NCBI RefSeq assembly: GCF_003070885.1
Contig: NZ_CP028913.1
Coordinates: 930,001-994,000, forward strand
Direction: 5' to 3'
DNA length: 64,000 nucleotides
DNA from: Agromyces badenianii
Lineage (GTDB): Bacteria; Actinomycetota; Actinomycetes; Actinomycetales; Microbacteriaceae
Made by a program: the position numbers and the translations under genes. The notes under the pieces are model-generated. The model ran no database searches. It was not told where the DNA came from and saw only the letters and a program-made list of their open reading frames with translations. This document shows positions 34,973-43,476 of the stretch, piece by piece (position 1 is the stretch's first letter; every line of letters starts with the position of its first letter).

Positions 34973-36295
34973 TCAGATCCGCGAGGCGTCCGTGGCGGCG
35001 CGCGCTGCGGCGAATCCGGCCTCGAGGTCGGCCTTCAGGTCGTCGACGTTCTCGATGCCGACGGAGAGGCGCACGAGTCCGGGCGTCACGCCCGTCGTGA
35101 GCTGCTGCTCGGGGGTCAACTGCGAGTGCGTCGTCGAGGCCGGGTGGATGACGAGCGATCGCACATCGCCGATGTTGGCGAGGTGGCTGAAGAGCGAGAG
35201 GTTGTCGACGAGCGCACGGCCCGCGTCGACGCCGCCCTTCAGCTCGAACGAGAGCACCGCGCCGACGCCCTTGGGCGCGTACGCGTTCGCCGCGGCGTAC
35301 CACGGGCTCGACGGCAGTCCGGAGTAGTTGACGCTCGCGACGTCGGGGTGGCCGTCGAGCCACTCCGCGATCTCCTGCGCGTTCTGCACGTGGCGCTCGA
35401 TGCGCAGCGAGAGCGTCTCGATGCCCTGGATCAGGAGCCATGCGCTGTTCGGCGAGATGGCGGCACCGAGGTCGCGGAGCAGCTGCACCCGGGCCTTGAT
35501 GATGTAGGCGAGCCCGTCGCCGACCGCTGCCGTGTAGCTCGCACCGTGGTACGAGGGGTCGGGCTCGGTGAGCCCCGGGAACCTCTCGACGTTCGCCGAC
35601 CACTCGAATCGGCCGCCGTCGACGATGACACCGCCGATGGTCGTGCCGTGTCCGCCGAGGAACTTGGTGGCCGAGTGGATGATGATGTCGGCGCCGTGCT
35701 CGAACGGGCGGATCAGGTACGGCGTCGCGATCGTGTTGTCGACGATGAGCGGCACGCCGGCCTCGTGCGCGAGCTCCGAGACGAGGCCGATGTCGAGCAC
35801 GTTGATCTTCGGGTTGCCGATCGTCTCGGCGAAGAAGAGCTTCGTGTTCGGGCGCACGGCCCGGCGCCACTCCTCGGCGTCGTCCTGGTTCTCGACGAAG
35901 GTCGCCTCGATGCCGAGCTTGGCGAGGGTGTACTTGAAGAGGTTGTACGTGCCGCCGTAGATCGACGACGACGAGACGATGTGGTCGCCGGCCTGCGCGA
36001 TGTTCAGCACGGCGAACGTGGCCGCGGACTGCCCGGAGGCCACGAGCAGCGCACCGGTGCCGCCCTCGAGCGCGGCGACGCGCTCTTCGACCACGGCCTG
36101 CGTCGGGTTCTGGATGCGCGTGTAGATGTTGCCGAACTCGGCGAGCGCGAAGAGGTTCTGCGCGTGCTCGGCATTGTTGAACACGTACGACGTCGTCTGG
36201 TAGATCGGCGTGGCGCGAGCATTGGTCACCGGGTCGGGCGCGGCCCCCGAGTGCACCTGCTTGGTCTCGAAGCGCCAGTCGGCAGTCTCGGTCAT
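34973..36295 (-). CDS. metY: O-acetylhomoserine sulfhydrylase (PLP-dependent)
   Basis: A 440-residue Cys/Met-metabolism PLP enzyme that makes homocysteine from O-acetylhomoserine and sulfide. The PLP Lys is in HSATKFLGGHGT, with VDNTIATPYLIRPFEHGAD just before it, and YTRIQNPT and ASGQSAATFA near the N-terminus. These match the MetY rather than the cystathionine gamma-synthase group. ATG 36295 has GAGGGGA upstream. It has its own promoter and a strong terminator. Confidence 0.95.
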   Translation of the reverse strand: MTETADWRFETKQVHSGAAPDPVTNARATPIYQTTSYVFNNAEHAQNLFALAEFGNIYTRIQNPTQAVVEERVAALEGGTGALLVASGQSAATFAVLNIAQAGDHIVSSSSIYGGTYNLFKYTLAKLGIEATFVENQDDAEEWRRAVRPNTKLFFAETIGNPKINVLDIGLVSELAHEAGVPLIVDNTIATPYLIRPFEHGADIIIHSATKFLGGHGTTIGGVIVDGGRFEWSANVERFPGLTEPDPSYHGASYTAAVGDGLAYIIKARVQLLRDLGAAISPNSAWLLIQGIETLSLRIERHVQNAQEIAEWLDGHPDVASVNYSGLPSSPWYAAANAYAPKGVGAVLSFELKGGVDAGRALVDNLSLFSHLANIGDVRSLVIHPASTTHSQLTPEQQLTTGVTPGLVRLSVGIENVDDLKADLEAGFAAARAATDASRI

Positions 36296-36346
36296 GGAAG
36301 TCCCCTCAGTGAACGGCTCGGGCGGGTCCGCCGCAGCTTTCGAGCC

Positions 36347-36375
36347 ACGTTAGGGGGGTGCAGTAGGGCGGGCAA
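36347..36375 (-). promoter_or_regulatory. Promoter of metY (-35 TTGCCC, 17 bp, -10 TAACGT)
   Basis: On the minus strand TTGCCC (36370-36375) and TAACGT (36347-36352) are exactly 17 bases apart, a canonical housekeeping promoter. The mRNA leader would be about 45 bases. No SAM riboswitch pattern is seen. Confidence 0.6.
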
Positions 36376-36412
36376 CGGATGCCGCAACACGGCGTCACGC
36401 GCGAGGCATCCG
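36376..36412. terminator. Hairpin terminator downstream of the acyltransferase gene
   Basis: CGGATGCC (36376-36383) pairs with GGCATCCG (36405-36412) around a 21-base loop. It lies just past the minus-strand acyltransferase stop and immediately before the metY -35. Confidence 0.55.
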
Positions 36413-36450
36413 GTCGCCCGGCTCGCCCGTTCGCCCGGTCGCGCGCGTCG

Positions 36451-37551
36451 CTACCGCCGCTCGCCCTCGGGCGGCAGCACGATCGTGCCGGTCGCGGTGG
36501 AGGGCTCGGGACGGAACAACCACCGCGCCCGAGGCTCGACGAGGGGCCGGAACACCCGACGAACGGGTTTCAGCGAGAGCACGATCGAGATCGCGACGCA
36601 GAAGACGATCATCGCGGGCAGCACCCAGAACGGCTGCTGGCCCGCGAGCACGCCGGTCTCCCGGAACGGGAACAGCACGAAGGTGTGCAGCAGGTAGATG
36701 TACAAGGTGGCGGTGCCGAACGGCGTGAACCACTGGGCGCTCCGCGGCATCAGCACGAGGAAGGCCACGGTGAGCAGCATGGCGAAGAGGAGCAGCCCGA
36801 GCCGGATGGCGCCCGACCACGGTTCGTCGTAGCCGATGCCCTCGTACGACTCGTCGTAGAGCATGAATCGGCGCAGCTTCAGGTCGCGCCAGGTCTCGAT
36901 CGCCGCGGGCATGACGGCGAGCGTCGTGCCGAACAGCAGGATCGCGCCCGCCCGCCAGCGCCAGGCGACGGCCCGGCCGAGCTCGAGCCAACGGCCGGTG
37001 AGCTGCCACTGCCGCAGCTTCCACCCGAAGACGAAGAAGGGGAGCATGCCGAGCGTGCGCGAGAGCGCCAGGGTCGAATCGATCGTCTCGGCGTAGCCGG
37101 CACCGATCGAGATGGCGATCGAGATGAGCAGCGGATAGCGCAGCAGCACGAGGTAGGGCAGCACGATGCGCCACACCGCGAGGGCGATGAGGAACCAGAG
37201 CGTCCACGAGGCGGTCGTGAAGTCGAGTGCGAGCTCGCCGCCGAGGAGCCACCGGATCACCGACCAGATCGTCTCGAAGATGAAGTACGGAAAGACGATG
37301 TCGGTGAGGATCTGCCGCAGCGCCCGCGAGTTCGGCGGGCCCGATTTCGCGAAGTAGCCGCTCACGGTCACGAAGACCGCCACATGGAAGGAGTAGATGA
37401 AGAGGTACACGCTGTAGGCGCTGTTCGACTCGCCGATGAGCGGCAGGATGCCGTGCCCGATCACGACGAGGGTGATCGCGATCCAGCGGGCGTTGTCCCA
37501 CAGGGGGACACGTCTGCGCTTGGTCGGAGTCGCCTGCGGCCTCGTGTCCAT
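36451..37551 (-). CDS. Acyltransferase-3 family membrane protein
   Basis: A 366-residue protein with about ten membrane segments. The start NARWIAITLVVIGHGI carries the Arg-His motif of the acyltransferase-3 family, which O-acetylate sugars or lipids at the membrane, and SFHVAVFVTVSGYFAK is the next typical segment. The nearest type is the fucose 4-O-acetylase-like group. ATG 37551 is chosen as the family-like start; the longer in-frame extension runs antisense over the SDR gene. The substrate is unknown. Confidence 0.8.
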   Translation of the reverse strand: MDTRPQATPTKRRRVPLWDNARWIAITLVVIGHGILPLIGESNSAYSVYLFIYSFHVAVFVTVSGYFAKSGPPNSRALRQILTDIVFPYFIFETIWSVIRWLLGGELALDFTTASWTLWFLIALAVWRIVLPYLVLLRYPLLISIAISIGAGYAETIDSTLALSRTLGMLPFFVFGWKLRQWQLTGRWLELGRAVAWRWRAGAILLFGTTLAVMPAAIETWRDLKLRRFMLYDESYEGIGYDEPWSGAIRLGLLLFAMLLTVAFLVLMPRSAQWFTPFGTATLYIYLLHTFVLFPFRETGVLAGQQPFWVLPAMIVFCVAISIVLSLKPVRRVFRPLVEPRARWLFRPEPSTATGTIVLPPEGERR

Positions 37552-37587
37552 CAGTCCATTCAACCGCACACGGGTTGCCCGGCACGG

Positions 37588-37593
37588 CAGAAT
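37588..37593 (+). promoter_or_regulatory. -10 element (CAGAAT) of the leaderless SDR gene
   Basis: CAGAAT ends six bases before ATG 37600, in the short divergent gap with the acyltransferase gene. Confidence 0.4.
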
Positions 37594-37599
37594 GGGCGC

Positions 37600-38391
37600 A
37601 TGGGTGAGTTGAGGGCGGTCGTGACGGGTGCGAGTTCGGGCATCGGTGAGGCGACGGTGCGCGCCTTCCGCGCCGCCGGATGGGACGTCGTCGGCGTGGC
37701 CCGCCGCGAAGACCGTCTGCAGGCGCTCGCCGCCGAGACCGGGGCATCCGTCGTCGTCGCCGACCTCACGAGACAAGAGGACGTCGACCGCCTGCGCGAC
37801 CACCTGGCTGCGACCGGGCCCGTGCACGCGCTCGTCAACAACGCCGGCGGCGCGAAGGGCCTCGACTCCGTCGAAGCCTCCGAGATCGACGACTGGGCGT
37901 GGATGTTCGAGGTCAACGTGCTCGCCCTGAAGCGCGTGACGAGCGCCCTGCTGCCGTTGCTGCGAAAGGGCGCCGTCGACCGCGGCGTCGCCGACATCGT
38001 CAACGTCACCTCGATCGCGGGGCACACGGCCTACGTGGGCGGCGGCGGGTACAACGCCGCGAAGTTCGCCGCGCACGCCCTCACCGAGGTGCTGCGGCTC
38101 GAACTCAACGGCGAACCGCTGCGGGTCATCGAAGTGGCTCCGGGAATGGTGAGGACCGACGAGTTCGCCCTAGTGCGCTTCGGCGGCGATCGCGCGCGAG
38201 CCGATGCCGTCTACGACGACGTGCCCGAACCGCTCGTCGCCGACGACATCGCGGCCGTCATCGCCGACGCGGTGCAGAAGCCGCGGCACGTCGACCTCGA
38301 CCTCATCATCGTCAAACCCGTCGCCCAGGCGGCACCGCATCGGCTCACGAGGGGGCCGCTCGCCGTGCGCGCAGACGGCGACCGGTCATGA
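37600..38391 (+). CDS. Short-chain dehydrogenase/reductase
   Basis: A 263-residue classical SDR. The cofactor motif is VVTGASSGIGEA, NNAGGAKG follows, and the catalytic Ser, Tyr and Lys lie in NVTSIAGH and YNAAKFAAHAL. YdfG/serine-dehydrogenase-like members oxidise 3-hydroxy acids; the exact substrate is not shown. The arginines in GVARREDRL favour NADP(H). It ends in an ATGA overlap with an ion channel gene, an unusual partnership. Confidence 0.85.
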   Translation: MGELRAVVTGASSGIGEATVRAFRAAGWDVVGVARREDRLQALAAETGASVVVADLTRQEDVDRLRDHLAATGPVHALVNNAGGAKGLDSVEASEIDDWAWMFEVNVLALKRVTSALLPLLRKGAVDRGVADIVNVTSIAGHTAYVGGGGYNAAKFAAHALTEVLRLELNGEPLRVIEVAPGMVRTDEFALVRFGGDRARADAVYDDVPEPLVADDIAAVIADAVQKPRHVDLDLIIVKPVAQAAPHRLTRGPLAVRADGDRS

Positions 38392-39152
38392 TCAGGCCCC
38401 TCGCACCGGCCCCGCGCCGCCTCGCGTGGGAGCGATTCACAGCGGGGCCGCTGTTCGCGCTCGGCGCCGCGTTCATCGTGGCCTACTCGGCGCTCGTGCT
38501 CGATCCGGACCTCCCGGCCGACGTGAGCTGGGTGCTGAGCCTCGTGCTCATCGTCACGTGGATCGTCTTCATCGTCGACCTCGCGGCGCGCATCGTGCTG
38601 ACCCCGCGCGGCGACAGGTGGCACTTCGTGTGGACGCATCCGATCGACGTGCTCTCGGCGGTCCTGCCGGTGTTCCGCGCGTTCCGGGTGCTCGTGCTGC
38701 TTCGCGAGGTGCCCTACCTGCAACGCCGCAGCGGCGCCGCCGTGCGCACGAACATCGTCGTCTCCGCGATCTGCTATTCGGTGTTCTTCATCTACTTCAT
38801 CTCGCTCGCCACGCTGTCGGCCGAGCGGAACGCTCCCGGCGCCACGATCACGAGTTTCGGCGAGGCGCTCTGGTGGGCGGTGGTCACCGTCGCGACGGTC
38901 GGCTACGGCGATGCCTACCCCATCACGATCGCCGGCCGGCTCTACGCGGTGCTGCTCATGATCGGTGGGGTCGCGATCGTCGGTACCGCGTCGGCGACGA
39001 TCATCTCGCTCATCAACGAGCGCATCGGGCAGGCGCGGCACGAGCGTCACGGCGAGACGCGCGCCGTGTCGCCGATCGAGCCGACGACCGTGTCGACGGC
39101 CGAGTCGCCGGCCGACCCGTCGGCCGCGCCGCCTGCCGACCCGCCGGCCTGA
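38388..39152 (+). CDS. Potassium channel-family protein
   Basis: A 254-residue channel subunit. The pore has the potassium selectivity filter in VATVGYGDAYP (near residue 172), flanked by membrane segments at about 120-140 and 180-205. Two or three further segments lie before it (about residues 20-40, 48-70), with RAFRVLVLLREVPYLQRR as an S4-like basic stretch. The C-terminus is Pro/Ser/Thr-rich and lacks an RCK domain. The ATG overlaps the SDR stop; the long upstream in-frame extension is a shadow. Confidence 0.85.
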   Translation: MIRPLAPAPRRLAWERFTAGPLFALGAAFIVAYSALVLDPDLPADVSWVLSLVLIVTWIVFIVDLAARIVLTPRGDRWHFVWTHPIDVLSAVLPVFRAFRVLVLLREVPYLQRRSGAAVRTNIVVSAICYSVFFIYFISLATLSAERNAPGATITSFGEALWWAVVTVATVGYGDAYPITIAGRLYAVLLMIGGVAIVGTASATIISLINERIGQARHERHGETRAVSPIEPTTVSTAESPADPSAAPPADPPA

Positions 39153-39194
39153 CTCGAGGCCGACGCCGGCTGCGTGCGCCGGATGCTCGGCGGA

Positions 39195-39200
39195 TACCCT
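39195..39200 (+). promoter_or_regulatory. -10 element (TACCCT) of the leaderless phosphoribosyltransferase gene
   Basis: TACCCT ends six bases before ATG 39207. Confidence 0.45.
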
Positions 39201-39206
39201 GAGGGC

Positions 39207-39746
39207 ATGACCTTCGATGCCAATGACGCCGGCCTCGGATCGGGCGCCGTCCGGCGCGAGATCCTCACCTGGGACGAGTTCGGCGATGCCGCGCGATCGC
39301 TTGCCGAGGATGTGCTCCGCTCGGGGTTCCGCCCCGACGTCGTGATCGCGATCGCCCGCGGCGGCCTGCTGCTCGCGGGGGCGATCTCGTACGCCCTCGG
39401 CACGAAGGCGTGCGGCTCGATCAACGTCGAGTTCTACTCGGGCATCGACGAGCGCCTGCCCGAGCCGGTGCTGCACCCGCCGATGCTCGATGCGCCGGCG
39501 CTCGGCGGCAAGCGCGTGCTGCTCGTCGACGACGTCTCCGACTCGGGGCGCACCCTCGCGAAGGTGCTCGGCCTGCTCACCGACGAGGGCGCCGACGTGC
39601 GCACCGCGACGCTCTACACGAAGTCGCACACCGTGCTCGCACCCGACTTCGACTACCGCCGTACCGACGACTGGATCGTCTTCCCGTGGTCGGCGTTGCC
39701 GCCAGTGGCGGCAACGGCGGCCGACGCCTCGACCGGAGCGGCGTGA
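39207..39746 (+). CDS. Phosphoribosyltransferase (xanthine/hypoxanthine-like)
   Basis: A 179-residue type I phosphoribosyltransferase. The PRPP loop is VLLVDDVSDSGRT, and VIAIARGGLLLAG is the usual early strand-loop. Family members salvage purine bases; the C-terminal DWIVFPWS resembles archaeal and actinobacterial xanthine/hypoxanthine enzymes. ATG 39207 is leaderless; an upstream in-frame GTG 39174 is not needed. It is followed by ung. Confidence 0.85.
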   Translation: MTFDANDAGLGSGAVRREILTWDEFGDAARSLAEDVLRSGFRPDVVIAIARGGLLLAGAISYALGTKACGSINVEFYSGIDERLPEPVLHPPMLDAPALGGKRVLLVDDVSDSGRTLAKVLGLLTDEGADVRTATLYTKSHTVLAPDFDYRRTDDWIVFPWSALPPVAATAADASTGAA

Positions 39747-39800
39747 GCGCCCGCCCGGCGCTGTTGCCGTGCTCGTCGCGTGGCGCGATCGGGGGTTGAG

Positions 39801-40493
39801 ATGGCCGCCACGCTCGACGAGCTCGCGGCAGCCGGAATCGTCGATGACGAGTGGGCCGCCGCCCTCGCCCCCGTGGGCCCGCAGCTCGCCGTGCTCGGCG
39901 AGTTCCTGCGCGCCGAGACGGAGGCCGGACGCGGGTACCTGCCGGCCGGCGACCGGGTGCTGCGCGCCTTCGCTGCGCCGCTCCGCGACGTGCGGGTGCT
40001 CATCGTCGGCCAGGACCCGTACCCCACGCCGGGGCATCCGATCGGCCTCTCCTTCGCCGTCGATCCGCACGTGCGCCCGGTGCCGCGGAGCCTCGCGAAC
40101 ATCTACCGCGAGCTCGCCGACGACCTCGGGGTCGTGCCGCCGACCCATGGCGATCTCACGCGCTGGAGCACGAACGGCGTCATGCTGCTGAACCGGGTGC
40201 TGACCGTGCAGCCCGGCGCCCCGGGTTCCCACCGCGGCAAGGGGTGGGAGCAGGTCACCGACCATGCCATCCGCACGCTCGTCGCACGGGATGCCCCGCT
40301 CGTCGCGATCCTGTGGGGGCGGGACGCGCAGCACCTCAAGCCGCTGCTCGGCGACACGCCGCTCGTCGAATCGCCGCACCCGAGCCCGCTCTCGGCATCG
40401 CGCGGCTTCTTCGGGTCGCGGCCGTTCAGCCGCGCCAACGCCCTGCTCGAGGCGCAGGGCGCCGACCCCGTCGACTGGAGCCTGCCGGGCTGA
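39801..40493 (+). CDS. ung: Uracil-DNA glycosylase
   Basis: A 230-residue family-1 uracil-DNA glycosylase that starts base-excision repair of deaminated cytosine. The water-activating motif is [10 protein letters not shown], the uracil-binding Asn is in [12 protein letters not shown], and the Leu-loop is [19 protein letters not shown] 39801 is chosen over GTG 39780 since GGGGGTTGAG lies directly upstream. It may be cotranscribed with the phosphoribosyltransferase. Confidence 0.96.
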   Translation: MAATLDELAAAGIVDDEWAAALAPVGPQLAVLGEFLRAETEAGRGYLPAGDRVLRAFAAPLRDVRVLIVGQDPYPTPGHPIGLSFAVDPHVRPVPRSLANIYRELADDLGVVPPTHGDLTRWSTNGVMLLNRVLTVQPGAPGSHRGKGWEQVTDHAIRTLVARDAPLVAILWGRDAQHLKPLLGDTPLVESPHPSPLSASRGFFGSRPFSRANALLEAQGADPVDWSLPG

Positions 40494-40547
40494 GCGGCGG
40501 GGCCGGCAGGAGCGCGATCGCGTAACCCGTCGGCAACACGCCGCGGG

Positions 40548-40553
40548 TATTCT
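40548..40553 (+). promoter_or_regulatory. -10 element (TATTCT) of the leaderless GNAT gene
   Basis: TATTCT ends seven bases before ATG 40561. Confidence 0.5.
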
Positions 40554-40560
40554 GGGCGCC

Positions 40561-41139
40561 ATGCTGGAAGAGGAATACCAGGAACGCCGGGTGCTGCCGC
40601 CGCACCTTCGAAAGCCGGCGACCCCCGAGGCACCCTTCGAGTACACGCTCCGCGATGCTCGCGCCGCCGACCTTCCGGCGGTGCGCGAGATCTACAACTA
40701 CTACGTCGCCAACTCGACGGTCACCTTCGACGAAGACGCCATGACGCTCAAGGAGTGGAAGGCGAAGTTCGCCTACCTGAGCAAGCTCGGCATGCCCTTC
40801 CTCGTGGCGGAGTCGCCCAGCGGTCAGCTTCTCGGCTACGCCCTCGTCTCGCCGTGGAAGCAGAAGCGCGCCTACCGCTTCACGGTCGAGAACTCGATCT
40901 ACCTCGGCCCGGCCGCATCCGGCAAGGGGCTCGGCCGGGCGCTGCTCGCCGAATTGATCGAGCGGTCGAAGGCGGCGGGCCTCAAAGAGATGATCGCCGT
41001 CATCGCCGATCAGGGCGCCGAGGCGTCGATCGGGCTGCACGAGAAGTTCGGCTTCGAGGAGATCGGGCGCATGGGCCGAGTCGGCTTCAAGTTCGAGCGC
41101 TGGCTCGGCACGGTGCTGTTGCAGAAGTCGCTGAAGTAG
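40561..41139 (+). CDS. GNAT N-acetyltransferase (phosphinothricin acetyltransferase-like)
   Basis: A 192-residue GNAT protein with an extra charged N-terminal segment of about 30 residues (EEEYQERRVLPPHLRKP). The core begins YTLRDARAADLPAVREIYNYYV, and the acetyl-CoA loop is GKGLGRALLAELIE. The NSTVTFDE, HEKFGFEEIG and GRVGFKFERW motifs are those of the Pat/MddA group, which acetylate phosphinothricin-like compounds or methionine sulfone. The ATG is leaderless. Confidence 0.8.
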   Translation: MLEEEYQERRVLPPHLRKPATPEAPFEYTLRDARAADLPAVREIYNYYVANSTVTFDEDAMTLKEWKAKFAYLSKLGMPFLVAESPSGQLLGYALVSPWKQKRAYRFTVENSIYLGPAASGKGLGRALLAELIERSKAAGLKEMIAVIADQGAEASIGLHEKFGFEEIGRMGRVGFKFERWLGTVLLQKSLK

Positions 41140-41158
41140 CGAGCGGGCGAGGTCGCAG

Positions 41159-41187
41159 GCCCGAGCGAGCGGATGCCTCGGGCTCGC
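41159..41187. terminator. Hairpin between convergent GNAT and membrane protein genes
   Basis: GCCCGAG (41159-41165) pairs with CTCGGGC (41177-41183), with an alternative GCGAGC/GCTCGC pairing (41165-41170/41182-41187). It is a weaker copy of the GGATGCC-type terminators. Confidence 0.5.
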
Positions 41188-41188
41188 G

Positions 41189-41911
41189 TCAGACGACGAG
41201 GCCGAACTCGACCTCGGCGGCGAGCATCGCGAGCAGCACGGAGGCGAGCCCGGTCGCGAGCAGCAGGCCCGGGTGGGCGAGCCCGATCACGATCCGGCGC
41301 AGCCGGGGGCGCCCCTCCAGCAGTGACACCGGCACCTCGGTCGCCGCCGGAACACCGCCCCATCCGCGCAGGCGCGCGAGGAACCAGGAGCAGCGCACGA
41401 TGAGCGCCGCCCAGAGCACGCCGGCCGCGACCGGGGTGAGGGCGGCGAGCACTTCGAACCCGATGCCCGTCAGCTCGTCCTCCTTGCCGTCGGCGGCGAG
41501 CTGGATCGAGGTCGAGATCGCGGCGCCCAAGACGACCGAACCCGACCAGGCGACGAATGCGAGCACGAGCGTGAGGTAGCGCGCGAAGAAATGACCGAAC
41601 ACGGACTCACGGTGCGCGAGATGGTCGCGGGGCGTCGCCCGCAGCACCACGATCGTCGCGACGAGGCTCGGGGCGACGAGCAGCACGAGCAGCAGCGCCC
41701 AGGCCCAGGTGGGCCAGTCGAGGAACGCGGCGAGCACGATCACGGCGCCGAGCAGCGCCGCCCACGCCGACCCCCACAGCAGGGGATGCCGCGTGATCGA
41801 CCCGCCGATCGCTGAAGCCCTGCCGGGAGAGTCGCGTCGCCGAGACGCCGGGCCATCGGCTCGGGCCTCGGCGGGTCCGGCCGGCGCCGGGGACTCGTTC
41901 CCTGCATGCAT
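41189..41911 (-). CDS. Hypothetical membrane protein
   Basis: A 240-residue protein with a Pro/Ala/Arg-rich cytoplasmic N-terminus (about residues 1-45) and five or so membrane segments, at about 48-70, 74-95, 115-140, 160-185 and 212-235. No motif recognised. ATG 41911 is chosen because TATCGT (41918-41923) lies six bases upstream on the minus strand. It is divergent from the amidase. Confidence 0.65.
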   Translation of the reverse strand: MHAGNESPAPAGPAEARADGPASRRRDSPGRASAIGGSITRHPLLWGSAWAALLGAVIVLAAFLDWPTWAWALLLVLLVAPSLVATIVVLRATPRDHLAHRESVFGHFFARYLTLVLAFVAWSGSVVLGAAISTSIQLAADGKEDELTGIGFEVLAALTPVAAGVLWAALIVRCSWFLARLRGWGGVPAATEVPVSLLEGRPRLRRIVIGLAHPGLLLATGLASVLLAMLAAEVEFGLVV

Positions 41912-41917
41912 GGGCCC

Positions 41918-41953
41918 ACGATAGCGCCGTCGTGCCGCCCTTGGCCGTAGGCT
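41918..41953. promoter_or_regulatory. Divergent leaderless promoters of the membrane protein and amidase genes
   Basis: Minus-strand TATCGT (41918-41923) precedes ATG 41911 by six bases. Plus-strand TAGGCT (41948-41953) precedes ATG 41961 by seven. Confidence 0.5.
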
Positions 41954-41960
41954 CGAAGTC

Positions 41961-43385
41961 ATGACGGCGCTGCACGATCACACGGCCCTCGAACTCCACC
42001 AACTGCTGCAGCGCGGCGACGTCTCGCCGGTCGAGCTGACCGAGCACTATCTCGCCCGCATCGAACGGCTGAACCCCGAGGTCGGCGCCTTCGCGACCGT
42101 GACCCCCGAGGCCGCGGTCGAACGAGCGCGGCAGGTGACGTCGCAGTTGCCGAAGGCGGCGCCGCTCTGGGGGCTGCCGCTCGCCGACAAAGACCTGCAC
42201 CGGCGAGCCGGCGTGCCCGCCGGGTTCGGTTCGCGGGCCTTCACCGGTTTCGTTCCCGACGACTCCGACGAGCTCGTGCGGGCCGTCGATGCCGCCGGCG
42301 CCGTGAGCCTCGGCAAGTCGCAGACACCCGAGTTCGGGCTCCCCTCCTATACCGAGGGGGCCGGCGTGCCGCCGACCCGGAACCCGTGGAAGCTCTCGCT
42401 CGGCGCCGGCGGCTCGAGCGGGGGAGCGGCCGCGGCCGTGGCATCCGGAATGCTGCCCTTCGCGCCGGGTTCCGACGGCGGCGGGTCGATCCGCATCCCC
42501 GCCGCCTCGTGCGGGCTCGTCGGCGTGAAGCCCTCGCGCGGCAGAGTGCCCGCCGGCTCGGGGCTCACGAGCCTCGCCGGTCTCGGGGTCGCCGGGCCGA
42601 TCGCCCGCACGGTCGCCGATGCGGCGCTCCTCCTCGACGGGCTGATCGCCCCGACCGGCTATCCGGCGGCCCATCGCTTCTCGGTGCGGGCGCCCGGCGA
42701 CGACGGCCCGTTCCTCGGCGCCGCCATTCGCGGAGAGGGCCGGTTCCAGGTGGGGGTGATGACCGACTCGCCGTGGGATGACGCATACGAGATCGTGATC
42801 GCCGCCGAGGCGCGAGCGGCGCTCGAAGTCGGCATCGAGGCGCTCGACGGGCTCGGTCACGGAATCGAGGCGATGGCTCCGGTTCCCGAGCCGGGCTACG
42901 CCGCGGCGTTCCGCACGATCTGGCAGGCGGGGGCCGCGACGATTCCCGTCGACGGCGAGGCCGAGGCCCTCCTCGAACCGCTCACGCGCTGGCTGCTGCT
43001 GGTCGGTCGTGCGGTGCCGGCGCGTCAGCTCGCCGAGGCGCTCGCCTGGCTGTCGGGGTTCGAGGAGCGGGTCATCCGCCGATTCGCCTCGTTCGACGCG
43101 GTGCTCACGCCCGCGCTCGCCCTGACCCCGCGGCCCGTCGGCTGGTACGACCCCGACGACGGCGAGCGGAACTTCGGGCAGCAGGTGCAGTTCACGCCCT
43201 TCACCTCGTTCGTGAACGTGGCCGGCCTGCCGGCGATCACGGTGCCGGTCTCCGAGACCGTCGACGGTGTGCCGATGGGGGTGCAGCTGATCGGGCGTCC
43301 AGGCGGGGAGGCCACGCTGTTCGCCCTCGCCGCACAGATCGAGCGTCGAGCGCGACGGAGCAGGCGGACCCCGGCGCTCTGGTGA
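41961..43385 (+). CDS. Amidase-signature family hydrolase
   Basis: A 474-residue amidase. The Ser-cisSer-Lys triad lies in LPLADKD (Lys), AGGSSGGAAAAVA (cis-Ser) and GSDGGGSIRIPAA (nucleophile Ser). The family hydrolyses amides, and this resembles GatA in length and motifs, but there is no gatB or gatC nearby, so it is more likely a general amidase. ATG 41961 is leaderless. It is followed by the iron operon but lies before its DtxR box. Confidence 0.85.
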   Translation: MTALHDHTALELHQLLQRGDVSPVELTEHYLARIERLNPEVGAFATVTPEAAVERARQVTSQLPKAAPLWGLPLADKDLHRRAGVPAGFGSRAFTGFVPDDSDELVRAVDAAGAVSLGKSQTPEFGLPSYTEGAGVPPTRNPWKLSLGAGGSSGGAAAAVASGMLPFAPGSDGGGSIRIPAASCGLVGVKPSRGRVPAGSGLTSLAGLGVAGPIARTVADAALLLDGLIAPTGYPAAHRFSVRAPGDDGPFLGAAIRGEGRFQVGVMTDSPWDDAYEIVIAAEARAALEVGIEALDGLGHGIEAMAPVPEPGYAAAFRTIWQAGAATIPVDGEAEALLEPLTRWLLLVGRAVPARQLAEALAWLSGFEERVIRRFASFDAVLTPALALTPRPVGWYDPDDGERNFGQQVQFTPFTSFVNVAGLPAITVPVSETVDGVPMGVQLIGRPGGEATLFALAAQIERRARRSRRTPALW

Positions 43386-43439
43386 GCGCTGCGGGCTCCG
43401 CCCGCGGCGGCGATTCTGACGGAGATGACGCCGCCCGAA

Positions 43440-43470
43440 TTGACGAACTTAGGTAAGCCTCACCTATAGT
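43440..43470 (+). promoter_or_regulatory. Iron-dependent repressor box (DtxR/IdeR) overlapping the promoter of the siderophore-transport operon
   Basis: TTAGGTAAGCCTCACCTAT (43449-43467) matches the 19-bp DtxR/IdeR consensus closely, with the diagnostic TAGGT and ACCTA halves. A -35 TTGACG (43440-43445) and a -10 TATAGT (43465-43470) flank and overlap it, and ATG 43477 follows six bases later. Metal-bound repressor would cover the promoter, so the operon should be induced by iron limitation. Confidence 0.85.
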
Positions 43471-43476
43471 GGGAAC

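Noticed and set aside
33460..36295. Single metY-metX operon
   Set aside because: A 22-bp perfect terminator hairpin and a 300-base gap lie between them, so I treat them as separately transcribed, though readthrough is possible.
36296..36450. SAM riboswitch upstream of metY
   Set aside because: Expected because metY is often so controlled, but I see none of the conserved SAM-I/SAM-IV core elements; the promoter leaves only about 45 bases of leader.
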